Shown here piece after piece: positions 23,026 to 50,800 of a stretch of DNA of 64,000 nt; position 1 is the first letter of the stretch; each line of letters begins with the position of its first letter. The stretch is from Ovis canadensis (Eukaryota > Chordata > Mammalia > Artiodactyla > Bovidae), in the NCBI RefSeq assembly GCF_042477335.2, contig NC_091250.1, forward strand, positions 56,489,384 to 56,553,383. Reading direction: 5' to 3'. Below the pieces are notes generated by a model. It was not told the origin of the DNA. It was given only the letters and a program-made list of their open reading frames with translations, and did no database searches. The translations under genes were made by a program, and so were the position numbers.

Positions 23026-25462
23026 AGTAGACCTAGGTGGGGCTCCTAAATGATGATAATGATCTGAGAACCACTTCATGAGTAGCAAGAACATAAAGGC
23101 ATCTCCACAACCCATGAATTAGAAAGTAAGTCAAATGTCGAAAACAATTTCCTCAGCAACAGACTGTACCAAGGAGTCTTAATCATTGATGTTTTATGGG
23201 ATAAAGTCATTTGAACCGGTTTCCATTATAACCTGACATGATCACCATGGACACCTGTCAGAGTGAAAGTCAAGGCTTGTTGCAAATGACTGTAAAAGAA
23301 GACACATTAACTCAAGATCAGAAAAACAAGAATTGCCTAGGATTTAATGAACTGATTTAATTGTGGTTAATTTTCTACTTTCTAATATTATATCTAATAG
23401 ATTTAAGAAACCCATTCATTTCCTGTCTATTTCTAGCCTTCAGTTTAATAGTCTATATTTGAACTAAGTGGAATGAAAAACTCTTTAACTGGTATATCAT
23501 TCTGACTGGTATCTAAAAAACAGAAAAAAATCCTATAGAAGATCACCAAATAGATTATAAACTAATATAATAAAAATGTTTCTGCAAAAATATTTTCTGC
23601 TACCTCATGCCACTTCATGCCAACTGCAGCTGCAGTATTTTATGCTAATTCCCTCAGGAAGGGGCATGTCATGATAAAAAGAAACTGATAAGAGTCAAAT
23701 TTTTTGCTTTGAAATTTCAAAAATCATGTTCAATGGATTAGTTAGTCATTATTTGGAAGATTTGGAAGAATAAACCATAACTCAAAGTCAAGGTCCAGAT
23801 CTGAGTGCAAAGAGACAGTGTCTTTTGATTTGTGTTTCGCTTGTGACTGTTTCTTAATTAGATGTATTCAGTCAACAACATTTTAAAGAAAATATCAAAG
23901 GTATTATTGGCTTGATGTAATTACTTCAAAGAAACTCTGTTCCTTTTTGTACAAATTACAGACCAACTGATCATCTCCAATCATACTTGCCTTTCCCTCC
24001 TTCCATACGGGACTCAGGCCAATGTCACAGAACAAATAAGGATCTGGCTACCTCTGATCCCAGCAGGGTGCAAAACCAGAAGAAATGGACACACGGCCTG
24101 TCTAGACAAAACTCAAAGGCAGTTTCACTAGATTTCCACGATCTCCACAGCGTGGAGCCCAACAGGTGGATTCCTCTTACTTTAGTTGGAAAGAAAAGAA
24201 TATTTCCCGGGTTCTTGGGAGAAGAAAAGAATTAGCTCTAAATGAGAACCCCGAAGGAGAGATATGCACTTGCTCTCCATAAGGATGGCGACTGAAGGAC
24301 TGAGGACCAGAAAGGTGAAAGTGCATCTCAGCAGAAGGCAGCACAGGCAGACGACAACAGAGGGCTAGTAGCCCCCTCCTCCTAGCATCACCGCCCTTCC
24401 ACAGTGATGGAATGAATTCCTCCTTTAATCCAAGGAGAAGAGTAAATTTCTTCTACTGACAGAAAGAAAACCTGCAAAAGAAATTAAATTCAACTTTGAA
24501 TTGAAAAGGGAGTTACATGAACTTATTCTAAAATCAGCAATTCATAATCAGTTAACTTTCCTTTTATATTTTGCATTGATTTTCCAACATCTAATGGTAT
24601 GTTCTACATACAGTGTGTACTTGGTAGGTATCCATTTACTTTTTTCTATATTTGTACAACTTTCTAACACTCTAGGCAAAGAGGCTAAAATATCATGAGC
24701 TAGGTGCTGCCAAGGCTTCCACTGAAGATGCTAGGAGTGAAGAAAGGGGCAGGTGATACAGTAAATCTTCAGGAAGCTAGAGAAGAGAGATGATAAGGTG
24801 AAAATAGCTAAGAAATAGGATTTTCTTTTATTTTTTCTTAAAAAAATTACTTAAATATGCTTTGGGCTACATATTGGGGATAGGAAAATGATGGAAATAG
24901 TTTCAGTCTGGTGGAGACTATAGGAAAATACAATATAATGAATTTTAAAAGTTAAGATAGACTTGTATGCAAGTTTTGCAGAACATTAGAGAAGTTAGAT
25001 ATGCATAGAATTCATTCGTTCAGTGCATTTATTTAAAGAGCTATTTCCTGAGGCACCATTGTAATGCCCTAGAAATGGAGAAGCAGAATGAAAAAAGGCA
25101 CAGTCTGGTTCTGAAGAAACTCAAGAGTCTAGTGAAAATGCTTCTGGGGCAGCAATTAAGAGAACAAGCATGGCGTATCAGGGGTGGGGAAAGATTACAC
25201 TTCCTGCAGTGTTCCAACAGTGTCAACTGTATAGTCAGATATTACCTGAGCAAAAAGTTAAGGCCATGGGTTGACCAAAAAAGAGGACGTTAGAAAGGTA
25301 CACAATAGACACGGCTGAAAGGGTTTGGGTTTTTTTTCTATGACACCAAATGCTTTTGTCGCAGTTGCCAGGGGACACGCATTTTCCTGCAGTATTCATT
25401 TTATAGAAATAATATGGGGGTACACAAACACACTGATTTTAAAATTAAAGTATGGCTGTATC
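23026..25462. other. Unassigned intergenic DNA
   Basis: No gene or young repeat over 2.4 kb. A frame at 23987-24235 (82 codons) has no recognised homology. The AT-rich content resembles old non-coding DNA. Confidence 0.45.
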
Positions 25463-25640
25463 ATGTGCTAAGTCGCTTCAGTCGCGTCCAACTCTTTGTG
25501 ACCCTATGGAGGCCACCAGGCTCCTCTATCTGAGATTCTTCAGGCAAGAATACTGGAGTGGGTTGCCATTTCCCACTCCAGGGGATCTTCGGGACCCAGG
25601 GATTGAACCCACGTCTCCTACGACTCCTGCACTTCAGTTG
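25463..25640 (-). repeat. Bov-tA SINE, truncated
   Basis: TGTGCTAAGTCGCTTCAGTC through GATTGAACCCACGTCTCCTA. It abuts a BovB fragment in the same orientation. Confidence 0.88.
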
Positions 25641-25652
25641 ACTGCAACAGCA

Positions 25653-25862
25653 TCAGTTCAGTTCAGTTCAATCGCTCAGTCGTGTCCGACTCTTTGCGAC
25701 CCCATGAATTGCAGCGCGCCAGGCCTCCCTGTCCATCACCAACTCCCGGAGTTCACTCAAACTCACGTCCATCGTGTTGGTGATGCCATCCAGCCATCTC
25801 ATTCTCTGTCGTCCCCTTCTCCTCCTGCCCCCAATTCCTCCCAGCATCAGAGTCTTCATATG
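25653..25862 (-). repeat. BovB LINE 3' end
   Basis: (GTTCA)n start, CAATCGCTCAGTCGTGTCCG, then CCCAGCATCAGAGTCTTCAT. It is little diverged and ends about 300 bases before the CpG-rich PACRGL promoter. Confidence 0.93.
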
Positions 25863-26159
25863 AATTAGTAAAATATGACAGGAAAGGAAATTCCACAGCT
25901 CGGCTAGCAGATGGCTCTGGCCTTAGCCGTAGAAAACACTGGGGCGAAAGTTCAGGGTCTTCAGCTATTAGAGGATTTAGGGCAATAATACACGGAGACC
26001 ATTGAGCTAAGTGTGCCGGAGAAACGTACGAGTGAAATACATAGACTAGGGTAAGGCTGCGGCGCAGGTAGTACAAGGAACCTGTATTGTCCTTTGTTCC
26101 TTGACTCGATCATTCCGAAAATACTCTGCTCCTGGTACCCCTTTGTTACTGGAGACTGA
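25863..26159. other. Upstream flank of the PACRGL promoter
   Basis: Transition from AT-rich to CpG-rich DNA with scattered CpGs (GGGGCGAAAG, GAAACGTACGAG, GGCTGCGGCGCAG). No repeat is recognised, and it may be part of the regulatory region. Confidence 0.4.
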
Positions 26160-26200
26160 GCGCCAAGTTCGCGAGCTGCACTTTCAATACTGGGCGCCTC

Positions 26201-26214
26201 GTTGCCAGGGCAAC
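26201..26214. promoter_or_regulatory. RFX X-box-like site
   Basis: The 14 bases GTTGCCAGGGCAAC form an inverted repeat with half-sites GTTGCC and GGCAAC around a 2-base spacer. This fits the X-box bound by RFX factors, the main regulators of ciliary genes. It lies in the CpG-rich promoter, about 230 bases before the likely first donor. Binding is inferred. Confidence 0.65.
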
Positions 26215-26299
26215 CATTCCTGACCCGGACAACTCTGCGACCTCCATGCTATTGGATTGAGGACGCAGGGTGCGTGTGGCGTCACTGCGCGGCGCCGCA

Positions 26300-26444
26300 A
26301 GATCCGGGAACTCTGCGAAACCTGCTTTTCCCGGTCCCCAGCGGCCGGCGACGGGACCGGCGGCTAGTGGCCCGGCGGGTGCTGGTTGGTTGGTGTGCAG
26401 ATCGCGGTGGGAAAGAGGACCGGTAGGAATCGGTCCCTAGAGCG
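26300..26444 (+). other. PACRGL: Candidate non-coding first exon of PACRGL
   Basis: The CpG-rich block ends in a strong splice donor, G|GTGAGC, with the exon side ending at 26444. A second possible donor, G|GTAGGA, puts the exon end at 26422. No ATG joins in frame to the coding exons, so this would be 5' UTR. The 5' boundary is a guess because no TATA box fixes it. CpG-island promoters usually start at dispersed sites. Confidence 0.4.
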
Positions 26445-26517
26445 GTGAGCTGCACACGTGCGGGGATCCGCTGTGCCACTCTCATTCTCTCGGCGAAGGC
26501 GGCTTCCTGTCTGATCA

Positions 26518-26531
26518 GTTGCTATGGCCAC
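26518..26531 (+). promoter_or_regulatory. Second, imperfect X-box-like site
   Basis: GTTGCTATGGCCAC keeps a good left RFX half-site (GTTGCTATGG) but a weakened right half. A lone GTTGC half-site with GTTGCTAAGG follows at 26540. Both lie just past the likely first donor, at the edge of the CpG block. Confidence 0.4.
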
Positions 26532-28834
26532 GGGACCACGTTGCTAAGGAGCTTGGAGATGCTGAGCGCCATGAGCGCGCCCTTCCTGGTCTGGCTTTGG
26601 TTGAGAGTTGCCTTATTTGAAACTGGCGCCGTTACCCACTCTTATCTGACTTTCTTTAAAAAAGGAAAAAAAAAAAAAAAGCAAAACACAACTCTTGTTT
26701 TTCTCCATTTTTTCCTCTCCATGTCCTCATTTTCTAATTTTGACAACATCTCGGCCCTGGACTGGTCTTAGGTATTGGGAAATGTGTGATGTTGGAGGCG
26801 AAGAGGCTAGGGAAATGGAAAGGAAATATGAAGACCCTTAATACTGGCTCTTTGGATTTTCTTTACGGTGAAAAGGGTTGGGATAGGTGAATACTGGGCT
26901 GTGTCGCTATTCTTTGAAATTTGAAGGAGCTTTAGAGATGGAGTTCACCTTCTTTTGTGGGGCTCCTGTTAACACTTTTGGGACCTTCCAAACACCAGAT
27001 GAGAGAGTAGGAAAAAAAGTGACTTCTGTCTCTGGGAATTTAGCAGTTAGTTTAGTGCAGTGGTCTCAAAGGCAAGTGTGGGAGGAATAGGTACGTGGAA
27101 AAAGAAATAAGATATATTGAGCTGTCCAAAACAATCAAAGAAAAGTACTCTTTCCTAGCACAGACCCTGATGCCTGTAACCCCTTGTAGATGACCCGCAG
27201 CATCTAAGGAAACCTAAGGTGAAAAATGAGGGTCCACAGTGGGGCCTTGCTTAATTTGTTTGCTCTCTTGATATTGTGACATAGTTTAGGTGTTGGGGTT
27301 AAGTGGATTAATAGATTCTAGTGTCTATTTAGAATCTTTATATTGTTTTGTAAAAGATTGAATGGTATCCTTTGTAATATATATAACACAAAAGAGTTAC
27401 TTTTTCACTTCTTCCCACCATTAACCGCCCTCACATGTTATTTAATGAAAAAGCTAGTGTAAGATGAATTAACCTTTTTTCCCTTTTACAAACAATTCAT
27501 GCTCTGGGTTTGTTGGTGATGGTGTGCTCCCAGGTGGATATTATTTTTTAAAAATTGAGTACACTTCATTTGTCTGTAAGGTAAAGGGTGATACTTTTAA
27601 CAGTGACTGAAAAACTATTTTGGAAAGAAGTTCTAACATAGGTGTTTTGGAAGTGGACAGGGAAATGTTTGCATCATTGTATGTGTGTATGTTTTGGTAT
27701 TGTTGCTGAAAATTGCATAATTGTATCACACAAAAAAACTGTCCTGTATACTTAAAACCTTTGGAAGCTCAATATTCTAACATGTTTTTCAAATGAAGAG
27801 TTTCAGTAGTCTTTTGAACTTATTCAAAATCTAATGTAGCACTTTCCAGTTAGTACCTTATAGAAACAGCTGTTTGACATAAAGGAACATAGAAATTGTG
27901 TCATTCCAACTTGTTGAATAGTCACTGAATGGCAGTATTAAGTTGCACTTTAAATAGGTCATAATTAAAGTCTGTGTTAGCTTAGGATAGGATCTAACAA
28001 ATTTAATGAGCTAATAATTACCGTATTTTTAGAAAGTGCCTTGGGGATGAATGTGAAGTGTGATATTGGGAAGTAACATCTGCTGGTAGCAGGCTGAGAA
28101 AATTAGGTCAGCATATCAAATTAAGGAAATCGAAATTTAAAATTACTCTGTTACAGAAATAATCTTACATTTAGTTTATCTTGGCAGGGTACTTTGATCT
28201 GGTCACATTGTATTTAAAATATTTGGAGGCTGAATGTTACTACATGGAACTTTGCCCTCCTTGTAAAGATTTCTAATTTGTCAAGTCAATTAAAATAATC
28301 GCATGTTATTACTCGTTTAAGAAGCCATCAATGTTTATATTGAAGAAGGGAGAACTAAAGAGTTGTGATTTGTGTCCCCAGATATTTGAAAAGCTGTCAT
28401 TTACAAGTAGATGACTACATCTATGTGGCCTTAAGAGAAGATCTTATAGAAAAATGACTATATTAAAGACTTAAAGTGGGAAGTACTCTAATGGAAGAAT
28501 ATTTGGAGCATCATGTAAATGGGGGATTGGAGTAATCAAGGAGAAATAAGGAAGCGAGGCAGAAATCCAAGTGCTGTGGAAACGTGCATTTGAGAAACTG
28601 ATGATCAGGAAAGCCTGCGTGGAACTTGGGTTTGGAGCTAGACCTAGAAATACCAGCGGGCAGTTGAGTGTATAAGTCTGGGTGTGTGGTGGAAGATTCT
28701 TTGAAATAATTTGATTCGGCAGGAAAACAAGGGCTACGAATTAGAGACCGCCTGTTAGCAAAGAGGGAATTATGGGAGAGGGAGAAGTGAACCATCATTC
28801 ACTGGGTAAGCTTGACATATCTTCTTTAACCTTC

Positions 28835-28987
28835 AGTAATAGCTTCGATAGGGTTAGTATCTCCCCCATTTTCAGAGCTCAAGAAATCAAGGCTTAGGAA
28901 GATTAAACAATCTGCTTCAGTTCATAAACCTGTGATTAGTAAAGAGGAGAGGCATTCCCAAATCTGAGCCCAGAGCTCCTTCTACTT
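28835..28987 (-). repeat. MIR SINE
   Basis: Reverse MIR order: CCCCCATTTTCAGAGCTCAA, then AACCTGTGATTAGTAAAGAG and CAAATCTGAGCCCAGAGCTC. Confidence 0.65.
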
Positions 28988-29620
28988 CATCATGTTACAT
29001 TGATCATATCTGTAGGGTTGAGTGTGGGAAATGGAAGAAAAGGAGACAATAGAGATCCTGAATTTTTCAGCCTGAGAGATCAGAAAACTGGTGGTACTTT
29101 GAACTGACAGGCGGTTCATAACTTCAGTGTGAAAACGTCAGTTTGGGTGATGTTAAGTTTAAGGGGTCCGTTTAGTAGGCGAGTTCATTATGTCACAGGA
29201 AATGTAGCACTTGATATCCAGATGTGAACACTGGGACTCTGGAAATACAGAGGCCAGAGAAAGTGGAGACAGGACGTGCCAACCACTTTCCCCAGAAATC
29301 TACTCTATGTTTTCTGTATATGGCCAGAGGATTACAACTGAGTTTCTAAAAGTGTATTTGGACTGTTTGAATGGAAAAATGCATATTTTTATACATTTTG
29401 CTTACAGATTTTTTAAAAAAATTTCATTGGCGTGACAGATGCTTTTTAATTTACTGTTATTGGTATTATTAAAGTTATTAATTTTCATATTTTCTTATTG
29501 CCTTTTTAGGCATTTTGCTCCATACCATACATTTTCTGTGGTGCTTTTACTGTATTTCCTACTCTGTTAGGTTTGGTCTTTACATTGTTAATGAATCCTC
29601 CTCCCCAGAAACAATGTTGA

Positions 29621-44775
<15,155 letters not shown>

Positions 44776-45490
44776 AGAAAGGAGCCTGAATGACGGGTGT
44801 TAAACGCTGACCATGGGTATCTGCAAAACCTGTTCAGAGTCACTTCAGTTTATTCTTCTGTAAATCACAGCCATCCTTCATTATTACTGGCCTTGGATGG
44901 GTGTATACACAAGTCCACCGAATCATAGTACAAGCTATTCATCAAAAAGAAAGAATGGTTAATAATGGAAAACTATTAAAAATGTTCCATAATAGTACAA
45001 TCTTGTGGGGTTAATTTTTTTCTTTCTTTTTTGTGATTTGTGTGAACAGCAGTTATTGGGTTTGCAGTGGATAGGTTTGTATGTATTTTCTGGTGCCTTT
45101 TGTATATAACATTTATACAGTCAGTTTGTACCTGTGTACTTACTTTTACACATTCTGCCGTTTCCTGGGCTTTATATTTATCAAGTCTATGGGAGTTTAA
45201 AATAGTGGACAAATATTTGTGAATTCACTGTTAATTATATTGTTTATAAGTATGTATTTTATAATATAGAGTGTTTGGAAAAGATTTCTTTCCAGAGTGT
45301 TCTACTTTAAGAAAAAGATTTTTAATGTGTAAATTCTCTTTTAAGTATGGTTGTTTATTACAACTCATTAAAACTACCTAAATTTAGGTGTTAATTGTAT
45401 TTAAGTAAATATATGTTTATTTCATAGTCTGAAAATACTGGTATTCAGTACATGAAGATATTCAGAAATTAAAATCTTAACACTCTTACA
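44776..45490 (+). other. PACRGL: PACRGL 3' UTR (end estimated)
   Basis: AT-rich, non-coding, and free of young SINEs. Candidate poly(A) signals are ATTAAA at 44975-44980, 45367-45372 and 45468-45473. No AATAAA was found on this strand here. The end near 45490 assumes use of the last one, so the true end could be earlier. Confidence 0.5.
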
Positions 45491-46349
45491 TGTATTCAGT
45501 TATTTTGTTGTGCTTACTTATGTTTTATAATTAGCTTAGTTGAAAAAGCTATTCAAGTATTACTTATAAGTGTAGTTGTGAGTGTTGATGTAATAACAGC
45601 TGATTCTAGATCTTTCTACAGAGAAAGGAGTAGAGGGAGAGAAACAGAAAACAAGAAGACCCTCCACCTTCTGGGCAGGAGGAGAGCCTTAGGGCCCTGA
45701 GTAGCCACACCAAGTCCAAGGCTGACTGAGCCTTCTGAAGAGATGGAGATTAGAGCAGCAGCTCCATCCCAGAAGGAGCTTCCTTGGTGGCTCAGACAGT
45801 AAAGAATCCGCCTGCACTGTGGGAGACCCAGGTTCGATCCCTGGGTCGGGAGGATCCCCTGGAGAAGAGAATGACTACCCACTTCAGTATTCTTGCCTGG
45901 AGAGTCCCGTGGACAGAGGAGCCTGGCAGGCAACAGTCTTGGGGTCACAAAGAGTTGGACGCGATTGAGCATGTTCACAGTCTCACATTCTATCCCAGAA
46001 GGATGTTCACCCTTTCTTTATTCCATTCCTCAGATATGTGGATTGCTCTCTTTGTGTAGATAATTCTCATTTCAGGTGCAATCTCACAGATGTAATTTAA
46101 AATCTAAGTGACTTGTAAAGAGTGCTAACTGCAGAGATGCTCCTTCCGCCTCAGGTTTCCTGTCCTTCCTGGCCCCTGCCTCACCCCTTCTTCCCTCAAG
46201 TCTACTCCCACCACATCCTCAGGCCCCATCAGTTCCCAAGCCGGCCTGCCCACTGGCCTTGCTCTGGCTCTCTCTCCTTGCACTTTAGCACCACCCAGAG
46301 ACCAAGATCTCTACAGTTTAGAAATCCCATAAGAAAAACTTCATGTGTT
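45491..46349. other. Tail-to-tail gap between PACRGL and KCNIP4
   Basis: The only identified feature is a Bov-tA SINE at 45778-45985. Downstream of it, 46130-46310 is C-rich and unassigned. No gene is seen. Confidence 0.5.
45778..45985 (+). repeat. Bov-tA SINE between the two gene ends
   Basis: AGCTTCCTTGGTGGCTCAGA through GTTGGACGCGATTGAGCATG; complete. Confidence 0.93.
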
Positions 46350-47822
46350 TAGTCTAGCAATTAAAAAATTTATTGAAATAAAGACCTATAACATAGACAG
46401 TAGAGTTATAAACATTTTATTTGCTTTTATTTTTTCGTTTTGAAATACAAAATGTGCACATTGAGTTTACACAAACACGCGATGGCCAAGTTCAGTGTAC
46501 ATGTATTGTACTACTCTTAATTTCTACACTGGTGATAGCAGGGCAGCTTTCAACATCCTATGTCTACACCAGAATAGATACCTGATTTATTGTTGCAGAG
46601 ACAGTTGCAAATTTCCTCCTACTCTAGCCTCTTGGTCTTGGTGATATTTCTGCAAAACAAGGAAGGTGTGTGTATCTTTAGTAATACTGTGGCAGCTTTA
46701 CGATTTTGGCTTAAGGTCATTAAAAATAATCTGAATAATTGGAGTTTTATGATGAGCTAAATCATAATACAATCCAGAGGAGTTGCTTAGCATTTATATT
46801 CATTTTCTACTAAATTTGGGTATTCTAGTGCTTAATATAATGGAATCAGTGCTTTCAAAGTGAATTCTGCTTGCTGTTTGTATCTAGTAGGCATTGGGGT
46901 AGCCGAGATTTCTTTGTCCCTCAATGGCACATAATGTAAAGGTGCCAGGAGGGAGTCAGGATGGAATAGGCCTTGAATGCGGTTAAGAATGAACTTGCTA
47001 AGCATTGCCATGGAGCAGAGGACAGATGTCCTGACCCTTTTCATAAGCCTGTGGACATCCTTGCTTTGTTTCACACCTTCTTGGACTTCCACTTAGTGAC
47101 AGAAAACAGTCAACCTATAGGATTGAACAAATCCAAAATTACATACATCATGTAGGCCTTGGCTATAATATGTATTATGAAAAACAGAAGTGCTTATTAA
47201 ATAAGCTCTATTAGGCATATGCGGGCATCTGGGATAATTTGTTTTGCATTATAAAAAATGCCAGATAAATGAATGTCTTAACAGAAGGCAGCAAATCCAG
47301 AGAAACTGGGACTATGTGTGTGTGTGTGTTTTTTTCCCCCAATTATAGTAATCTTGTTTACTTAAAGTATAACTGGAATTACAGTATTCAAACATGGAAA
47401 CTAATAGCTGGAAATTAAGTACAGATGCTACTATTTTAGAAAACCATTTAAAATCCTGGGGCTGAATACATAGAAGTGAGTAGCAAAAAACACTGATATT
47501 TTAAAATCACCAATAATGTGAAAGCTTCAATAATCACATGGCTAAAGAATGAATAAAACTATATGCCAGATTCTATTCCTTTTGAGTATTCACAGGGTAT
47601 GAAATGACTTAGAACATCCCATGGACTCGGTGGCATTATGAAAAGGATGCAGATTTATAAATGGAAAACTGAAATCTTTTGGGGGTTGCTTTATATTAAA
47701 ACAAAGCTTGTTTGCATAATGTGCCTCATTGTAAAGCTGAGCAATCTATGCTAAAAGTGGTAGCTCCAGCTTTGTGTGATAGAATCGTTCACGTTTGTCT
47801 GTTTGAGGACATATTTAACAAG
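46350..47822 (-). other. KCNIP4: KCNIP4 3' UTR (end estimated)
   Basis: About 1.45 kb, AT-rich, with no ruminant SINE or BovB, in contrast to flanking DNA. On the - strand AATAAA signals occur at 46426-46431, 46416-46421 and 46369-46374. The lowest predicts cleavage near 46350. A short GT run is at 47315-47330. The length is inferred from these signals. Confidence 0.55.
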
Positions 47823-47870
47823 TTAAATCACATTTTCAAAGAGCTGCATGGAGCGCATGATGTTTTCATC
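47823..47870 (-). CDS. KCNIP4: KCNIP4 terminal coding exon
   Basis: Encodes [15 protein letters not shown] and TAA. Acceptor CTTACAG. The hydrophobic C-terminal helix ending in NVI is identical in most KChIPs. Confidence 0.97.
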   Translation of the reverse strand, partial: DENIMRSMQLFENVI

Positions 47871-50800
47871 CTGTAAGGGAGAAACAGTGGAATGAAATTC
47901 ACCATATCTGTAAAGGAAAGTGCACTATTTTGCCTCTAAGGATCGCCAGCCCCCACCAACCTCCTGTGCCAAATGTTCAAATACTATCTGCAAATGTAAA
48001 TACGCTTCTATCCATTTTCCATGCTGATACTATGGAGAGCCCGTTTTATGTTTTGCTGAGTCCACCAAGCTTTAAAGACCTATTTAACTCTGACTTGGTG
48101 ATAAGAGAGGATATTTCTCCAATTAGAATGCCAGTACGGAAACTGGAGAGGTAGCACAGAGCGTATACAAAGTGAGCAATGCAAACTGCCATATCTGGTC
48201 ATCAGAGGCCAAATCACAGGGACTTGTACAAATGGAAGGAGACAGGGTTTGTGTGTGAGCTAAGAGTCAACTTCATGAAGATTGGAAGTTGGGATTTAGG
48301 AGATGGGTTGGCAGTAATTACATCTGTCCTTCTGAGTCTCTTAGAGATAAATCTCTGTGACCTTTAGGAACATTTAAAAATGAATGGTCTCTCAATGCCA
48401 GGGAAAGGATTGTTTGGAAGAAACCATTGCCCAGTATCTGCAGTTTAGTATATTCCTCTGAAACTTAAGGGGACAGATGATGGGGTACTTGGAGATTGTG
48501 ACCATTTATAGTAATGGAAAATGGTAGCAGAACTGATGACATCCACTGCTGGAGGCCAGGTAACAACACCGCCATTAGCAGGTTGATGTCACCAAGTTAA
48601 TTCAGAGAGACCATGACATTGAAATATGAGTTGAAAAGCAGGCATCAGAAAAGGGAAAGTATATCAATTTGAAAATAATTAGAGTAAAACACCAGCAAAC
48701 TTTTTGTCTCCAAAATTATTTTAAAAACTCTTTAATTGTTCTACCCACATACCAAGTCAAATAATTCTAGGTATGCTAAATCTGGTCTGCCACCAGATGG
48801 TGGAGAACCACGTGGACTTTTGCTCAGGGAGGATTTTCTGCTGTTTAATTTTGTGACAAAATTTTGTTGAGCCAAAGACATATCTTGTTCACATACACTG
48901 AAGCAATGGTGTTTATATTGGAAATTGGATATAAATTTGGTCAGTGATACGATGCTGGCCATACTGGAATTCTAAATCTCTGGAGGATATGATAGACAAG
49001 ATATATTCTAGTTCTGGGGAAAGAACAATTCAAATCTCACATATATTTTATCCTCAGTGATGAATATTCTAAAGGATTTGAAGAGCAAAAACACACTCTA
49101 CAACCTTCACTTCTCCAGGGCTTCCCTCATAGCCTGCCTCAGGGTGTGTTGACTAATAGAATGTGTAAATTGGTGATTGTTTTCACAGTGGTAGGCTTGT
49201 TGCATGTCAGTTGTGTAGAAGTGATGACTTTAGGCATATGACCTTTACACTTTGCTCAGTTCGTGGTGGCTAGCTGATAAGAAAGCAAAAGGGATAGTTC
49301 CTTCACTATCATTACTTACTTTTTGACAACTTTCGATGAATTCATCTATGGTAACGACTCCATCTTTGTTTTTGTCCATTTTCTGTTGGGGGATTACAGA
49401 ACAGAAAGCTTGACTCAGACATACCCCTCAGACCTGAATTGAACAAGCTGAAGCAGATGAAAAGAAAGCCCAGCTGCTTATTTTATGGGGAGGAACTGCT
49501 TCAAAACACAAACTAGTAGTTTCTTGGTAATAAGATTCATATGAGGCTGACTGATTTTAGGCTGTTGCCTTTTTCATAGAATGTGGTGCAGACCTAGAGT
49601 CTCTCTGTTCTAGAAAAACCCACTCTCCAGCTACCGTAGAGTTCAGGCAACTTGACTTATGGAACCTTGATTTTCTCATCTGTAACATGGAGCTAATGAC
49701 GATATTAATAACCTCATAGAGTCTTACGAGAAGTGAATGAAAACAAACACCCCAAAACATATGAGACATGGCAATTGCTTGCTTAACTTAGTGTTCTGTT
49801 GAGGTTTTGGTGAATGAGTTCAATAAGTGGAATTATCAATATTATGATAAATTCAAAACCAAAATTGCTAAATTAATAATGGTACTATTTCATAGTTGAA
49901 TGGTAAATATTCTATAGTTTTGTCACTTTCAGTAAAAAATTATTTTTCTTCACATTCTTTTGAGTTGTCATGATGCTTTGCAAACATCAGGAAATTTGCT
50001 CTTAATTTCACTCCCTCTCTGTTGCAGTCCTACCTGGAAAAATGTTTCAACATGTTGTCTGGGAGCATCTTCTTTGAGGACAGGATATGTACATTTACCC
50101 ATCATATCGTATATTGCTTTCATTATATCAAGCATTTCCTGAAAAGGAGAAGGCAGTTACATGAGGCCACAAATGATGTTAAAAGAAACCACTCTAGAAG
50201 CCTTGACAGATTATTCCAAGTTTTAAATTTTAGTTGATTCTTCATTAAATATCTTGGTTGTCCCAGAGGAATAGCCTTATGCCTTAAAAGCAGCAGAATC
50301 AGAATGTAAGAATCAAGTCTGATCTTGGTTTCAAGATGAAGTAAATTCCTGTATATCTAACATGATCAGAAAACACCCTGGTTTAATATTTGGACTTCCA
50401 TACAACTTCACACAGGCTATCTTTGCATTATAGGTTTATTGTATATTTTATATGTTGACTATCCATTTCCATTTATTGAGAATAAAGTATATTCCACATC
50501 ATGAGAATTATACTAAAACTAACTGATAAGTCTCAGAGCTTATTAGGGATTTCCATGTGTTTTTCCTGTTGTGACTTTAAAGTCACATGTAGATTAGTCA
50601 AAATATTATGCTGGAAATGCTTTGAAATTTTAATTTTAATTAAAATCAAATCTAGTTTTTGATTTGTGATTTCCAGTCTTAGTGGAAAAAAAATGTCTAA
50701 CATAGACATTCAGATTTATTATGCATACTTGTTTTCTTCTTTTTGAAGTTTCCACATAAGAGTCTGGATTAAGTCAATAATATGCATGTAATATACTTTT

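Larger units (their letters stand above)
26160..26530 (+). promoter_or_regulatory. PACRGL: CpG-island promoter of PACRGL
   Basis: By hand count about 36 CpG dinucleotides fall in these 370 bases, while flanking DNA has almost none. Motifs seen: an RFX X-box-like palindrome at 26201-26214, an inverted CCAAT box (ATTGG) at 26251-26255, a CRE-like TGGCGTCA at 26277-26284, and a second X-box-like site at 26518-26531. There is no TATA box. The first PACRGL coding exon is 3.1 kb downstream on the + strand, and no other gene starts nearby. Divergent transcription is possible but unsupported. Confidence 0.85.

Noticed and set aside
22653-23115. Frames of 71-118 codons rich in Val-Cys or Thr-His
   Set aside because: They are translations of the GT microsatellite and the adjoining SINE.
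25452-25868. 138-codon + frame near the PACRGL promoter
   Set aside because: It is a fusion of antisense Bov-tA and BovB sequence, with no splice or promoter context.
1-26150. Search for SLIT2 exons, the expected left neighbour in the human map
   Set aside because: No exon-like segment with LRR, EGF or laminin G coding was seen; SLIT2 probably ends left of the window.
26202-26771. Arg-rich and Cys-rich frames in the CpG block (74 and 108 codons)
   Set aside because: GC-rich promoter DNA gives open frames by chance. Neither starts with a usable ATG in a conserved frame or joins PACRGL in phase, and one runs into a poly(A) tract.
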